Below, piece after piece: positions 24,211 to 34,000 of a stretch of DNA of 64,000 nucleotides (positions are counted from its first letter, which is position 1; the number at the start of each line of letters is the position of its first letter). Location of the stretch: positions 1-64,000 of the forward strand of contig JAXMFB010000023.1 of NCBI GenBank assembly GCA_046347945.1, written 5' to 3'. Source of the stretch: Zeimonas sp046347945 (GTDB lineage Bacteria > Pseudomonadota > Gammaproteobacteria > Burkholderiales > Burkholderiaceae_E). The translations under genes were made by a program, and so were the position numbers. The notes under the pieces are model-generated. The model saw nothing but the letters and a program-made list of their open reading frames with translations, had not been told where the DNA came from and did not search any database.

Positions 24211-25821
24211 TCAGGCGTGGTGATCGTGCAGCGTGAAGCGGGCGCCACCGCGCTCGCGCAGGACGCTGAAGCGCAGACCGGGCCAGCGCTCCTGCGCCAC
24301 GGTGATCTCGTGCGGGGTGCGTACCAGGTAGGTCGGGGCGTCGGCGGCGTCCAGCGCCACCCGCGCGGCATTCTGTTCCAGAAAGCGCGCCACCATCGCC
24401 TCGTCGTCGCCGTTGATCCAGCGGGCGGCCACGTACGGGGCGGGCGCGATGCGCGCTTCCACGTTGTACTCCACGCGCAGCCGGTGGGCGACGACCTCGA
24501 ACTGCAGCTCGCCGACCGCGCCCAGCAGCAGGCGGCTGCCGCCGTCCTGCCGGAACACCTGGATCGCGCCCTCGTCGCCGAGTTGCGCGAGCGCCGCGCG
24601 CAGCTGCTTCATCTTCATCGGGTCGACCACCTCGATCGTGCGGAACGACTCCGGCGCGAAGAACGGCAGCCCGCTGAAGTGCAGCACCTCGCCTTCGGTC
24701 AGCGTGTCGCCGAGGCTCAGCGTGCCGTGGTTCGGGATGCCGATGATGTCGCCCGGATACGCCTCGTCGACGAGGTCGCGGCGCTGGGACAGGAAGGTGA
24801 CCACGTTCTGCGGGCGCAGCTGGCGCTTCGTGCGCGTGTTGAACAGCGCCATCCCGCGCTCGAAGCGGCCGGAACAGACGCGCACGAAGGCCACGCGGTC
24901 GCGGTGCTGTGGGTCCATGTTGGCCTGCACCTTGAACACGACGCCGCTGAACTTCGGCTCGTCGGGGGCGACCATGCGCTCGTCGGCGTGCTTCGGGCCC
25001 GGCATCGGCACCAGGTCGACGATCGAGTCGAGCACCTCGCGAACGCCGAAGTTGTTGATCGCCGAGCCGAAAAAGACCGGCGTCTGGCGCGCGTCGAGGA
25101 ACAGCGCGCGATCGAACTCCGGCGAGGCGCCGCGCACCAGCTCGAGCTCGGGCTCGGCGTCGGCCCACTCCTGTCCGAGCGTCGCCGCCTGGGCCGGGTC
25201 GGTCACGTCGACCAGTTCGGCCTCCTCGACGTCGCGGTCCATTCCGGGCCGGAAGCACCGCACGCGGTCGATGCGCAGGTCGTAGACGCCGCGGAAACGG
25301 TTGCCCATCCCGATCGGCCAGGTGAACGGAATCGGCGCCATCCCCAGCTCGCGCTCGATCTCGTCGAGCAGGTCCAGCGGGCCTCGCACCTCGCGGTCGA
25401 GCTTGTTGACGAAGGTGACGATCGGGATGTTCCGGCTGCGGCAGATCTTCAGCAGCCGCAGCGTCTGCGACTCGATGCCGTTGGCCGCGTCGATCACCAT
25501 CAGCGCCGCGTCGACCGCCGTGAGCACCCGGTAGGTGTCTTCGGAGAAGTCCTGGTGGCCCGGCGTGTCGAGCAGGTTGATCACGCAGTCGCGGTGCACG
25601 AACTGCATCACCGAGCTGGCCACCGAGATGCCGCGCTGCTTCTCGATCTCCATCCAGTCCGAGGTCGCGTGGCGGCTCGCCTTGCGCGCCTTGACGCTGC
25701 CGGCAATCTGGATGGCGCCCGAGAACAGCAGCAGCTTCTCGGTCAGCGTCGTCTTGCCGGCGTCGGGGTGGGAAACGATGGCGAAGGTTCTTCGCCGGGC
25801 GTACTCGGGGGGGGCTTGCAT
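24211..25821 (-). CDS. prfC: peptide chain release factor 3
   Basis: A 536-residue translational GTPase that recycles RF1 and RF2 from the ribosome. G motifs are intact: SHPDAGKTTL (17-26), DTPGHQDFSEDT and NKLDRE. The N-terminal MQAPPEYARRRTFAIVSHPDAG start is typical of bacterial RF3 proteins, and the length matches the family (about 530). The frame extends upstream without homology, so the Met before QAPPEY was chosen. Housekeeping gene; it precedes tkt on the same strand but with a 95-base gap. Confidence 0.93.
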   Translation of the reverse strand: MQAPPEYARRRTFAIVSHPDAGKTTLTEKLLLFSGAIQIAGSVKARKASRHATSDWMEIEKQRGISVASSVMQFVHRDCVINLLDTPGHQDFSEDTYRVLTAVDAALMVIDAANGIESQTLRLLKICRSRNIPIVTFVNKLDREVRGPLDLLDEIERELGMAPIPFTWPIGMGNRFRGVYDLRIDRVRCFRPGMDRDVEEAELVDVTDPAQAATLGQEWADAEPELELVRGASPEFDRALFLDARQTPVFFGSAINNFGVREVLDSIVDLVPMPGPKHADERMVAPDEPKFSGVVFKVQANMDPQHRDRVAFVRVCSGRFERGMALFNTRTKRQLRPQNVVTFLSQRRDLVDEAYPGDIIGIPNHGTLSLGDTLTEGEVLHFSGLPFFAPESFRTIEVVDPMKMKQLRAALAQLGDEGAIQVFRQDGGSRLLLGAVGELQFEVVAHRLRVEYNVEARIAPAPYVAARWINGDDEAMVARFLEQNAARVALDAADAPTYLVRTPHEITVAQERWPGLRFSVLRERGGARFTLHDHHA

Positions 25822-25900
25822 CGTGGGCCGCTCGGGGCCCCGAAGTATATGCGAACGGCCCCGGGAGCCGGGCCGCCGGGACTCGCGGCGCTGGGCGGCG

Positions 25901-26461
25901 TCAGTACCGCGGGCGCAGCGCCTCGCCCCAGCCCTGCAGCGGCCCGAGCGGGTTGCGCGTGACCTGCAACTCATGCAGGTTCGGTTGCCCGCCGAACACG
26001 GTGTAGACGACCAGGTCGTCGACGAACAGGATGAGCGCGTTGAAGGTCCAGCCGGTGATGTTGGTTTCGCGGCGGAACGCGAACGAATCGAGCCAGAAGT
26101 TGCCGATCCGGTCGCGCTTGATCCGCTTCGCGGCGATCGCGTAGCCCGAACAGGCTTTCCCGGCGGCCAGGCACGAGCGGATGCCGGCCTCGTACTCGTC
26201 GGGCCGCAGCGCCGTGCCGGCCGAAAAGCGCTGGACGATCTCGGGGTAGGTGAGGATCGTTACCGCAGGGTTGCGCCTCGGGTCGAAACCGTTGTCGACC
26301 AGATCGGACTTGTGGGTGCTGAACGGCTCGATCGCCTCGACCGCCTCGCGCGCCTCGTCGAAGGTGTGCCACTCCACGTCGGTGCGGTCGCTCGCGTCGG
26401 GCAGCAGCGCCTGGCAGCCCGCGAGCGCGGCCAGCGCCAGCGCGGCAAGGAAGGTGCGCAT
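25901..26461 (-). CDS. putative lipoprotein, function unknown
   Basis: A 186-residue protein with a lipoprotein signal peptide: MRTF, a hydrophobic core and the lipobox LAGC (cysteine near residue 16). The mature part is a globular alpha/beta domain of unknown function, with segments EAVEAIEPFSTHKSDLVD and NITGWTFNALILFVDD. Start set at the Met that gives the short n-region; an upstream Met adds 23 proline-rich residues. Inner or outer membrane anchoring is likely (the residue after Cys is Gln, not Asp, so outer membrane is expected). I do not recognise a named family. Confidence 0.7.
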   Translation of the reverse strand: MRTFLAALALAALAGCQALLPDASDRTDVEWHTFDEAREAVEAIEPFSTHKSDLVDNGFDPRRNPAVTILTYPEIVQRFSAGTALRPDEYEAGIRSCLAAGKACSGYAIAAKRIKRDRIGNFWLDSFAFRRETNITGWTFNALILFVDDLVVYTVFGGQPNLHELQVTRNPLGPLQGWGEALRPRY

Positions 26462-26729
26462 CCGGGGCGGGGTGGGTGGCGGACTCAGTCGGGAAGCTCC
26501 GATGGGAGGCTCGGGCCGGGTCGATTGCATTGCTCAGTATCCGGCAGGCGGGGTACTCCCGCTCTTGCGCTGGGTCAACGGGCCGGCACACCGGCGCCCG
26601 GGTTCCCGGGACGTCCGAGGGGGCGCTCCAGCCGCGCGGTTGCATCTGCGTCCGAAAGGCGGACAATAGCGCTTTTTACCAGATGCCCCGCCCCCTACCG
26701 ACCGCGGCGGCACATCCGAACGGACCCAT
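26462..26729 (+). promoter_or_regulatory. intergenic region with candidate rhlE promoter
   Basis: A divergent 268-base gap. Near its rhlE end, TTGCAT (26640-26645) and GACAAT (26662-26667) are spaced by 16 bases and could form a sigma70 promoter with a leader of about 55 bases. CCCGGG-TT-CCCGGG around 26596-26609 is a small palindrome. No coding sequence or RNA gene is apparent in the rest. Confidence 0.4.
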
Positions 26730-28214
26730 TTGAGCACCACCTTCGATTCCTTCGGCCTGGCCGAACCCATCCTGCGAGCAGTCACCGAACTCGGCTACCG
26801 GGAACCCACACCGATCCAGGCACAGGCGATCCCTGTCGTCATGCAGGGGCGCGACGTCATGGGCGCTGCCCAGACGGGCACCGGCAAGACCGCCGGTTTC
26901 GCGCTGCCCATCCTCCAGCGGCTGATGCCGATGGCCAACACCAGCGCTTCTCCGGCGCGCCACCCGGTGCGCGCGCTGATCCTCGCGCCCACCCGCGAGC
27001 TGGCGGACCAGATCTACGAGAACGTCCGCGAATACGCGAAGCACACCGGCCTGAAGTCGGCGGTGGTGTTCGGCGGCGTCGACATCAAGCCGCAGATCGC
27101 GGCGCTGCGCCAGGGCTGCGAGGTGCTGATCGCCACGCCCGGGCGCCTGCTCGATCACATGGGGCAGAAGACGGTCACGCTGGCGCAGGCCGAGTTGCTG
27201 GTGCTCGACGAAGCCGACCGGATGCTCGACATGGGCTTCCTGCCCGACATCCAGCGGATCATCCATGCGCTGCCGGTGCGCCGCCAGAACCTGATGTTCT
27301 CCGCGACGTTCTCGGGGGAAATCCGCAAGCTGGCGGAGACGTTCCTGAACGACCCGGTGCTGATCGAGGTCGCCCGGCGCAACGCCACGGCCGAGAACGT
27401 CGAACAGCTGGTGTTTCGCGTGGCCGACCTCGACGCCAAGCGCGCCGCGGTCGCGAAGCTGGTTCGCGACCGGCAGCTCTCGCAGGTCATCGTGTTCACC
27501 AACACGAAGATCGGCGCCGGCCGGCTGGCGCGGCTGCTCGAGCGCGACGGCCTGAACGCCGCGGCGATCCACGGCGACAAGACGCAGCAGGAGCGCCTGG
27601 CCACGCTCGAGGCGTTCAAGAAGGGCGAGATCGTCGTGCTGGTGGCCACCGACGTCGCGGCGCGCGGGCTGGACATCGCCGAGTTGCCCGCGGTCATCAA
27701 CTACGACCTGCCGTACAACGCCGAGGACTACGTGCACCGCATCGGTCGCACCGGCCGCGCCGGGGCGAGCGGCGTGGCGCTGTCGCTGATGGTCGGCGGC
27801 GACGAGCGTCTGCTCGACGACATCGAGAAGCTGATCAAGCGCAAGCTGCCGGTCGAGCGGCTCGACGTCGGCCCCATCGAAGAGCGGCCGCGTCGCGAGC
27901 GGCGCGAGCCGACCGGGGAGCGACGCGAAGCATCCGGGGACAGGCGCGAGCCGGGCGCCGGGCGGCGCGAACCGGCGGGCGAACCCGCGGCCCCGAGGCG
28001 CCGTCGCCCCGAGGGCGAAACGCGGGGGCCGCGCGCGATGGCCTATTCCACCGATCCGTTCTTCTACAAGCCCTACGAGCCGCAGGCTGCCGAACCGGCC
28101 GAGGCGACGGCGGAGGCCGCCGCCGAAGCCCCCGCGCGCCCATCGGCGACCGGGGCGCGCAAATCGAGCCGCCCGGTGGCGGCGCTTCTCGGCGGCGCCA
28201 GCCGCAAGAGCTAG
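26730..28214 (+). CDS. rhlE: DEAD-box RNA helicase, RhlE-like
   Basis: A 494-residue ATP-dependent RNA helicase. Two RecA domains (about 20-380) carry the Q motif with F at 5-8, AQTGTGKT, PTRELADQ, DEAD in LVLDEADRMLDMGF, SAT, and HRIGRTGR. It likely acts in rRNA maturation, mRNA decay or cold adaptation. The C-terminal 110 residues are a low-complexity basic tail with repeated RREP/GERRE units (about 395-425) that probably binds RNA. Start is TTG at 26730, which gives the usual MSTTFDSFGL beginning. Convergent with gluQ. Confidence 0.92.
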   Translation: MSTTFDSFGLAEPILRAVTELGYREPTPIQAQAIPVVMQGRDVMGAAQTGTGKTAGFALPILQRLMPMANTSASPARHPVRALILAPTRELADQIYENVREYAKHTGLKSAVVFGGVDIKPQIAALRQGCEVLIATPGRLLDHMGQKTVTLAQAELLVLDEADRMLDMGFLPDIQRIIHALPVRRQNLMFSATFSGEIRKLAETFLNDPVLIEVARRNATAENVEQLVFRVADLDAKRAAVAKLVRDRQLSQVIVFTNTKIGAGRLARLLERDGLNAAAIHGDKTQQERLATLEAFKKGEIVVLVATDVAARGLDIAELPAVINYDLPYNAEDYVHRIGRTGRAGASGVALSLMVGGDERLLDDIEKLIKRKLPVERLDVGPIEERPRRERREPTGERREASGDRREPGAGRREPAGEPAAPRRRRPEGETRGPRAMAYSTDPFFYKPYEPQAAEPAEATAEAAAEAPARPSATGARKSSRPVAALLGGASRKS

Positions 28215-28281
28215 GCGTCGGCGGGTGGGCGTCCGCGGCCACGTGTCCGCGCGGCGGCGCTGCGGCGCGCCCCCCGGGCCC

Positions 28282-29178
28282 TCAGTGCGATTCGCTCATC
28301 CACGGCGAGTTCGCCCAGCGAGCGGTCGCTTCGGCCCAGAAGGCATCCGGCGTGCCGGCCCCGACCTGGCCCAGGCCCAGGAATGCCAGCGCCGCGTCGA
28401 GCGCCTGCACGCCGCGCCGCGGATCGACCGCGGCGGCCCCGGTCTGCTTCGACAGCTTCTCTCCGTGCGCATCGAGCACCACCGGCACGTGCAGGTAGCG
28501 CGGCGTCGGCAGTCCGAGCAGCCGCTGCAGGTGCACCTGGCGCGCCGTCGAGTCGCGCAGGTCGGCGCCGCGCACGACGTCGGTGACGCCCTGGTACGCA
28601 TCGTCGACGACCACCGCGAGCTGGTAGGCCCACAGGCCGTCGGCGCGACGCAGCACGAAGTCGCCGACCGTTTCGTCCAGGCGCTCGGTCGACGTGCCCG
28701 CACGCCGGTCGCGCCAGGCGATCGGCGCGGCATCGACGCGGACGCGCCAGGCCCGTGCCTGGCGCCCCGCCGGCATGCCGTGGCGGCACGTTCCCGGATA
28801 GACGAACTCGGCGCTGCGCGGCCGCCGGGCGCCGTGCAGCGCGGAATCCGCGACCTCGCGGCGCGTGCACGCGCAGGGGTAGACGCGCCCGGCGGCCCGC
28901 AGGCGATCGAAGGCGGCGCGATAGGCCGCGTCGCGAGTGCTCTGGTAGAGGATCTCGCCGTCGTGCGCGAAGCCGAGCCGGGCGAGCGCATCGACGATCG
29001 CCGCGCTCGCGCCGCGCGCTTCGCGCGGTGGATCGAGGTCCTCGATGCGCAACAGCCAGCGGCCCCCGTGTGCGCGTGCGTCGAGATAGCTCGCCATCGC
29101 CGCGACCAGCGAGCCCGCGTGCAGCGGGCCGGTGGGCGACGGGGCGAAGCGGCCCACGTAGGGCTCGCGTCGGTTCAC
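28282..29178 (-). CDS. gluQ: glutamyl-Q tRNA(Asp) synthetase
   Basis: A 298-residue paralogue of the glutamyl-tRNA synthetase catalytic domain. It attaches glutamate to the queuosine base of tRNA(Asp) rather than to a tRNA 3' end. It has the class I signature as GRFAPSPTGPLHAGSL and a KLSKQ version of KMSKS near residue 250, and lacks the anticodon-binding domain. A Cys pair (YPCACTRRE) may bind zinc. GTG start chosen because it overlaps the upstream stop as GTGA, indicating translational coupling with the hydrolase; the frame is open further upstream but without homology. Confidence 0.9.
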   Translation of the reverse strand: MNRREPYVGRFAPSPTGPLHAGSLVAAMASYLDARAHGGRWLLRIEDLDPPREARGASAAIVDALARLGFAHDGEILYQSTRDAAYRAAFDRLRAAGRVYPCACTRREVADSALHGARRPRSAEFVYPGTCRHGMPAGRQARAWRVRVDAAPIAWRDRRAGTSTERLDETVGDFVLRRADGLWAYQLAVVVDDAYQGVTDVVRGADLRDSTARQVHLQRLLGLPTPRYLHVPVVLDAHGEKLSKQTGAAAVDPRRGVQALDAALAFLGLGQVGAGTPDAFWAEATARWANSPWMSESH

Positions 29179-30050
29179 CCGGACGGGCTCGCGCCGGCCG
29201 CGCCCGCGGCGTTGCGCTGCGCCAGCCACCGCTCGAGATCGGCGAGCACGGCGCTGCGTCCTTCAGGCGACTCGTTCAGGATCTCGTGCCACAGCGCCGG
29301 GTATTCGCGCGCGACCAGCAACGATCGCGGTGCGCGCCGCGCGAACTCGCGGCTGCCCTCGGGGTCGACGAGGCGGTCGTCGCCGGCGTAGATCAGCAGC
29401 GTCGGCACCGACAGCGCCGACGCGCGCTCGAGCGCGTCGCGTCCCCCGTCCACGAGGAAGCGCGCGAGCCGCGCCGAGATCCGGTCGTGCACCAGCGGGT
29501 CGTCGACGTAGGCGCGCACGACGGCCGCGTCGTGCGAGAGCCTGGAGGGATCGAGGCCGTTGTTCACGGCGACGTCGGGCGCGACCCGCGACATCACCGC
29601 CAGCAGCGCCTTCTGGAACAGGCCCAGCCCCAGCGCGAGTGCGGGCGACGACAGCACCAGGCCGCCGATGCGCTCGGGATGACGCAGCGCATAGGTGAGC
29701 GCCACCAGTCCGCCCATGCTGTGGCCCATCAGCAGCGGCGGCGCGGACGCGGGGGCAGCCAGCGCTTCGATGGCGGCTGCGAGGTCGTCGACCAGGTCGT
29801 GCGACGAAGCCAGCTTGCCGCGCGCGCCCTGCGAGCGGCCGTGGCCGCGGTGGTCGTGGCCGCGCAGCGTCCATCCGCGCGCGGCGAGCCAGTCGCCCAG
29901 CGCCGCGTAGCGCCCGACGTGCTCGCCCAGGCCATGCGCGATCACCAGCGTGCGAGACGCCGCAGCCCCGGCGACCGGCGGGCGCCAGCACAGGCCGTGC
30001 AGTTCGACGCCGTCGGGCCGCGCGAGCGTGAAGGTTTCGGGCGTCGTCAT
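29175..30050 (-). CDS. lysophospholipase / monoacylglycerol lipase-type hydrolase
   Basis: A 291-residue alpha/beta hydrolase of the serine aminopeptidase S33/Hydrolase_4 type (PldB, monoglyceride lipase). HGLGEH (oxyanion) is followed by GHDHRGHGRS and the elbow GHSMGG (about 108-113, Ser nucleophile); Asp lies in AGDDRLVDP and His in ALWHEILNE. It probably cleaves monoacylglycerol or lysophospholipid at the inner membrane or cytosol. Upstream partner of gluQ with a 4-base overlap. Confidence 0.85.
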   Translation of the reverse strand: MTTPETFTLARPDGVELHGLCWRPPVAGAAASRTLVIAHGLGEHVGRYAALGDWLAARGWTLRGHDHRGHGRSQGARGKLASSHDLVDDLAAAIEALAAPASAPPLLMGHSMGGLVALTYALRHPERIGGLVLSSPALALGLGLFQKALLAVMSRVAPDVAVNNGLDPSRLSHDAAVVRAYVDDPLVHDRISARLARFLVDGGRDALERASALSVPTLLIYAGDDRLVDPEGSREFARRAPRSLLVAREYPALWHEILNESPEGRSAVLADLERWLAQRNAAGAAGASPSG

Positions 30051-30074
30051 CTCGGGTGCTGCAGCGGGTGGAGC

Positions 30075-30986
30075 TCAGTGTAGCCCGGCGGGACCGGTGG
30101 CGGGGGCGGCGAGCGGCCGGGTTCGGCGCGCGAACAGCGTATCGCCGACCAGCGCGGCCAGCACGACGAGGCCGCCCTGGATCGTCGCCGCCGGCATCGC
30201 CTCGCCGGCGCCCAGCCAGGCCCAGATCGGACCCAGCACGACCTCGAGCAGCGCGATCAGCGCGACCTCGTGCGGGGCGAGGTGGCGCACCGCGCGGATC
30301 ATCAGGAAGCAGGGAATCGCGAGCTGCACCGTGCCGAGCAGGGCGAGCAGCGCGAGGTCGCGGCCGCTGGCCTCGAGCGGCCAGGCCAGCGGCGCGGTCG
30401 CCACGCAGCACAGGATCGCGCCGACCAGCACCGCCGGGGCGAGATCGACTTCGGCGTGAATGCGCTTGAGGGTGACGATGTTGATCGCCGCCGCCACCGG
30501 CACGGCCAGCGCGATCGTCATGCCGGCGAGCCCTTCGCCGCTCACGCCCTCGTGCACCATCCACCCGATGCCGAGGCCGGCCATCACGATGGCGATCGCC
30601 GTCACGGCCGACACGCGCGTGCCGAGCACGGCGCGACCCAGCAGCGCCGCCAGCAGCGGCGAGACGCTCATCACCAGCAAAGTGTTGGCCACGCTGGTGC
30701 GCGTCAGCGCGAGCATGAAGCAGGTGAACATCACGCCCCACATCGCGCCCGAGAACAGGCCGGGCCAGCCCATCGCGCGCACCGGCACGAAGGGGTTGCC
30801 GCGCTGCTGCCAGCCGAGGATCACCAGCACGGCGATCGCGCAGAACAGCCCGCGCCAGAACGTGACCTCGAAGCCGTCGGCGCGCTCGAGCTGGCGCGTG
30901 ACGACGCCCGCGATGCTCCACAGCAGCGCGCAGAATGCAAGCAGGAGTGCTGCGCGTCGGTGCGCGGCCTGTGGGGTCGGGAACAT
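30075..30986 (-). CDS. EamA/DMT-family exporter
   Basis: A 303-residue drug/metabolite transporter with ten predicted membrane segments in two EamA repeats (about 10-140 and 155-290). Such proteins export amino acids, nucleosides or other metabolites; the substrate is unknown. Start set at the Met of MFPTPQ; the further upstream Met would overlap dnaE and the shared promoter. Divergent from dnaE across only 29 bases, with no clear Shine-Dalgarno on this side, so its leader is very short. Confidence 0.82.
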   Translation of the reverse strand: MFPTPQAAHRRAALLLAFCALLWSIAGVVTRQLERADGFEVTFWRGLFCAIAVLVILGWQQRGNPFVPVRAMGWPGLFSGAMWGVMFTCFMLALTRTSVANTLLVMSVSPLLAALLGRAVLGTRVSAVTAIAIVMAGLGIGWMVHEGVSGEGLAGMTIALAVPVAAAINIVTLKRIHAEVDLAPAVLVGAILCCVATAPLAWPLEASGRDLALLALLGTVQLAIPCFLMIRAVRHLAPHEVALIALLEVVLGPIWAWLGAGEAMPAATIQGGLVVLAALVGDTLFARRTRPLAAPATGPAGLH

Positions 30987-31018
30987 GGGTAGAATTTGCC
31001 GGTGAGATTCTACCCATG
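30984..31018. promoter_or_regulatory. 12-bp-arm inverted repeat spanning both start codons (EamA/dnaE divergent promoter)
   Basis: CATGGGTAGAAT (30984-30995) and ATTCTACCCATG (31007-31018) are exact reverse complements around an 11-base centre. Each arm ends in a start codon (EamA on minus, dnaE on plus). Each arm also contains a -10-like TAGAAT hexamer: the left arm read on the plus strand points toward dnaE, and the right arm read on the minus strand points toward the exporter. Both promoters would give leaders of roughly 10-15 bases. GGTGAG (31001-31006) could be the dnaE ribosome site. The repeat is seen; promoter use is inferred. Confidence 0.7.
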
Positions 31019-34000
31019 AGCGCACCCCGCTTCGTCCATCTTCGGGTCCACTCCGAGTATTCGGTCAGCGACTCGATCGTGCGCCTCGAGTCGCTGATCG
31101 GCGCCGCGGTCGCCGACGAACAACCCGCCGTGGCCGTCACCGATCTCGCGAACCTGTTCGGGTGGGTCAAGTTCTACAAGTCCGCGCGCGGCCGCGGGCT
31201 CAAGCCGATCTGCGGGGTCGACGCCTGGCTCACCAACGACACCGATCGCGACCGGCCGCTGCGATTCCTGCTGCTCGCGCGCAACCGCGGCGGGTACCTG
31301 CGGCTGTGCGAGCTGATCAGCCGCGCGTGGATCGAAAACGAGCATCGCGGGCGCGGCGAGATGCGCGCCGAGTGGTTCGACGCGCCAGGGGCCGATGGCG
31401 CGCCGATGGGCGAGGGGCTGATCGCGCTGTCGGGCGCACAGCACGGCGATGTCGGCCAGGCGCTGCTCGCCGGCAACGTCGACGCCGCGCAGGAGCTGGC
31501 GAAGGCCTGGGCGCGGCGGTTCCCGGGCGCCTACTTCCTCGAGGTCCAGCGCACCGGCCAGCACGAAGCCGAAATGCAGACGCGCGCCGCCGCGCAACTC
31601 GCGGCGCGCCTGGATCTGCCGATCGTCGCCACGCACCCGGTGCAGTTCATCGGACGCGACGAATTCCGCGCGCACGAGGCGAGGGTGTGCATCGCCGAGG
31701 GCGAAATCCTCGCGAATCCGCGGCGCGCGCGCCGCTTCACCGACGAACAGTACTTCAAGTCGCAGGCCGAGATGGTCGAGGCGTTCTCCGACCTGCCCGA
31801 AGCGCTCGCCAACAGCGTCGAGATCGCGCGGCGCTGCAACCTGCCGATGGAGCTCGGCAAGCCGCAACTGCCGCAGTTCCCGACGCCGCCGGGCATCACG
31901 CTCGACGACTACCTGCGCCAGCTCGCGCGCGCGGGGCTCGCGCAGCGGATGGAGAAGCTCTTCCCCGAGCAGAGTACCCCGCCCGACGTGCTCGCCGCGC
32001 GCCGGGAGCAGTACGGCAAGCGCCTCGAGTTCGAGTGCGACATGATCGTGCAGATGGGCTTCCCGGGCTATTTCCTGATCGTCGCCGACTTCATCAACTG
32101 GGCGAAGAACAACGGCGTGCCGGTCGGCCCGGGCCGGGGCTCGGGTGCCGGATCGCTGGTGGCGTTCGCGCTCGGCATCACCGACCTCGACCCGATTCCG
32201 TACGCGCTGCTGTTCGAGCGCTTCCTGAACCCCGAGCGCGTGTCGATGCCCGACTTCGACATCGACTTCTGCCAGGACCAGCGCTACCGCGTGATCGAGT
32301 ACGTGCGCGGGCGCTACGGCGAACAGGCGGTGTCGCAGATCGCCACGTTCGGCACGATGGCCTCGAAGGCGGTGATTCGCGACGTCGGGCGCGTGCTCGA
32401 CATGGGGTACAACTTCTGCGACCAGCTCTCCAAGCTCGTCCCGGTGGTGCAGAACAAGCCGCTGTCGCTCGCCAAGGCGCGCGAGGCCGAGCCGCTGCTG
32501 GCCGAGCGCGAGCAGAAGGAGGACGAGGTGCGCGAGCTGCTCGCGCTCGCCGAACGCCTCGAGGACCTGACCCGCAACGTCGGCATGCACGCCGGCGGCG
32601 TGCTGATTGCCCCGGGGCAGCTCACCGACTTCTGCCCGCTGTACAAGCAGCCGGGCGCCGAGGCGGGCGTGGTCAGCCAGTTCGACAAGGACGACGTCGA
32701 GGCGGTCGGGCTGGTGAAGTTCGACTTTCTCGGCCTGCGCAACCTGACGATCATCGACCTCGCGGTCGCCTACATCAACCGCCGCCATCCGCAGCTGAAG
32801 CTCGACCTGCAGAAGCTCGGCTTCGACGACCCCAAGGCCTACCAGGTGCTGAAGGACGCGAACACCACCGCGATCTTCCAGCTGGAAGGCGACGGCATGA
32901 AGAAGCTGCTGAAGAAGCTCCAGCCCGACCGCTTCGAGGACATCATCGCGGTACTCGCGCTGTACCGCCCGGGGCCGCTCGGCTCGGGGATGGTCGACGA
33001 CTTCATCCTGCGCAAGAAGGGCCAGCAGGGAATCGACTATTTCCATCCCGACCTTCAGGCCTGCCTCGAACCCACCTACGGCGTCATCGTCTACCAGGAA
33101 CAGGTGATGCAGATCGCGCAGATCATCGGCGGCTACACGCTGGGCGGCGCCGACCTGCTGCGGCGCGCGATGGGCAAGAAGAAGCCCGAGGAGATGGCCA
33201 AGCACCGCGGCACCTTCGTCGAGGGCGCCCAGGCGAACGGATACCCGGTCGCGCTGGCCAACAAGCTGTTCGACCTGATGGCGATGTTCGCCGAGTACGG
33301 CTTCAACAAGTCGCACACGGCCGCCTACGCGGTGGTCACCTACCACACCGCATGGCTCAAGGCCTGCTTCCCGGCCGAGTTCATGGCCGCGACGCTGTCG
33401 TCGGACATGGACGACACCGACAAGGTGAAGCTCTTCGTCGACGACGCGCGCGCCAACCGGGTCGACGTGCTGCCGCCCGACATCAACGCGTCGGCGTTTC
33501 GCTTCGAACCGGTCGCCGATCGCGCGATCCGCTACGGGCTGGGCGCGGTGAAGGGCACCGGCGAGTCGGCCGTCGTCGACATCCTGCGCGCGCGCGCCGA
33601 GCGCCCGTTCACCGACCTGTTCGACTTCTGCGCGCGCGTCGACCGCAAGGTCGTCAACCGGCGCGCGATCGAGGCGCTGGTGCGCGCGGGCGCGTTCGAC
33701 GCGCTCGACGCCGACCGCGCGAAGCTGCTTGCCAACGTCGGTCGCGCGATCGACGCGGCCGAAGCGGCCGGGGCGGCGGTCGACCAGGTGAGCCTGTTCG
33801 GCGACGAGGTCGGGGGCCTGCCGAGCGCGCCCGAGTGGATCGCGGCGCCGGCGTGGACCGAGCGGCAGCGATTGCAGGAAGAGAAGGCCGCCCTCGGGCT
33901 GTTCCTCAGCGGCCACCTGTTCGACGCTTGCCAGGCCGAGGTGCGCAGCTTCGTGCGCGCGCGGCTGGCCGACCTGCAACCGGCGCCGCAGCCGGTCTGG

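Noticed and set aside
30935..31015. Longer N-terminus of dnaE
   Set aside because: It would overlap the divergent exporter gene, and the conserved PHP domain begins just after the ATG at 31016.
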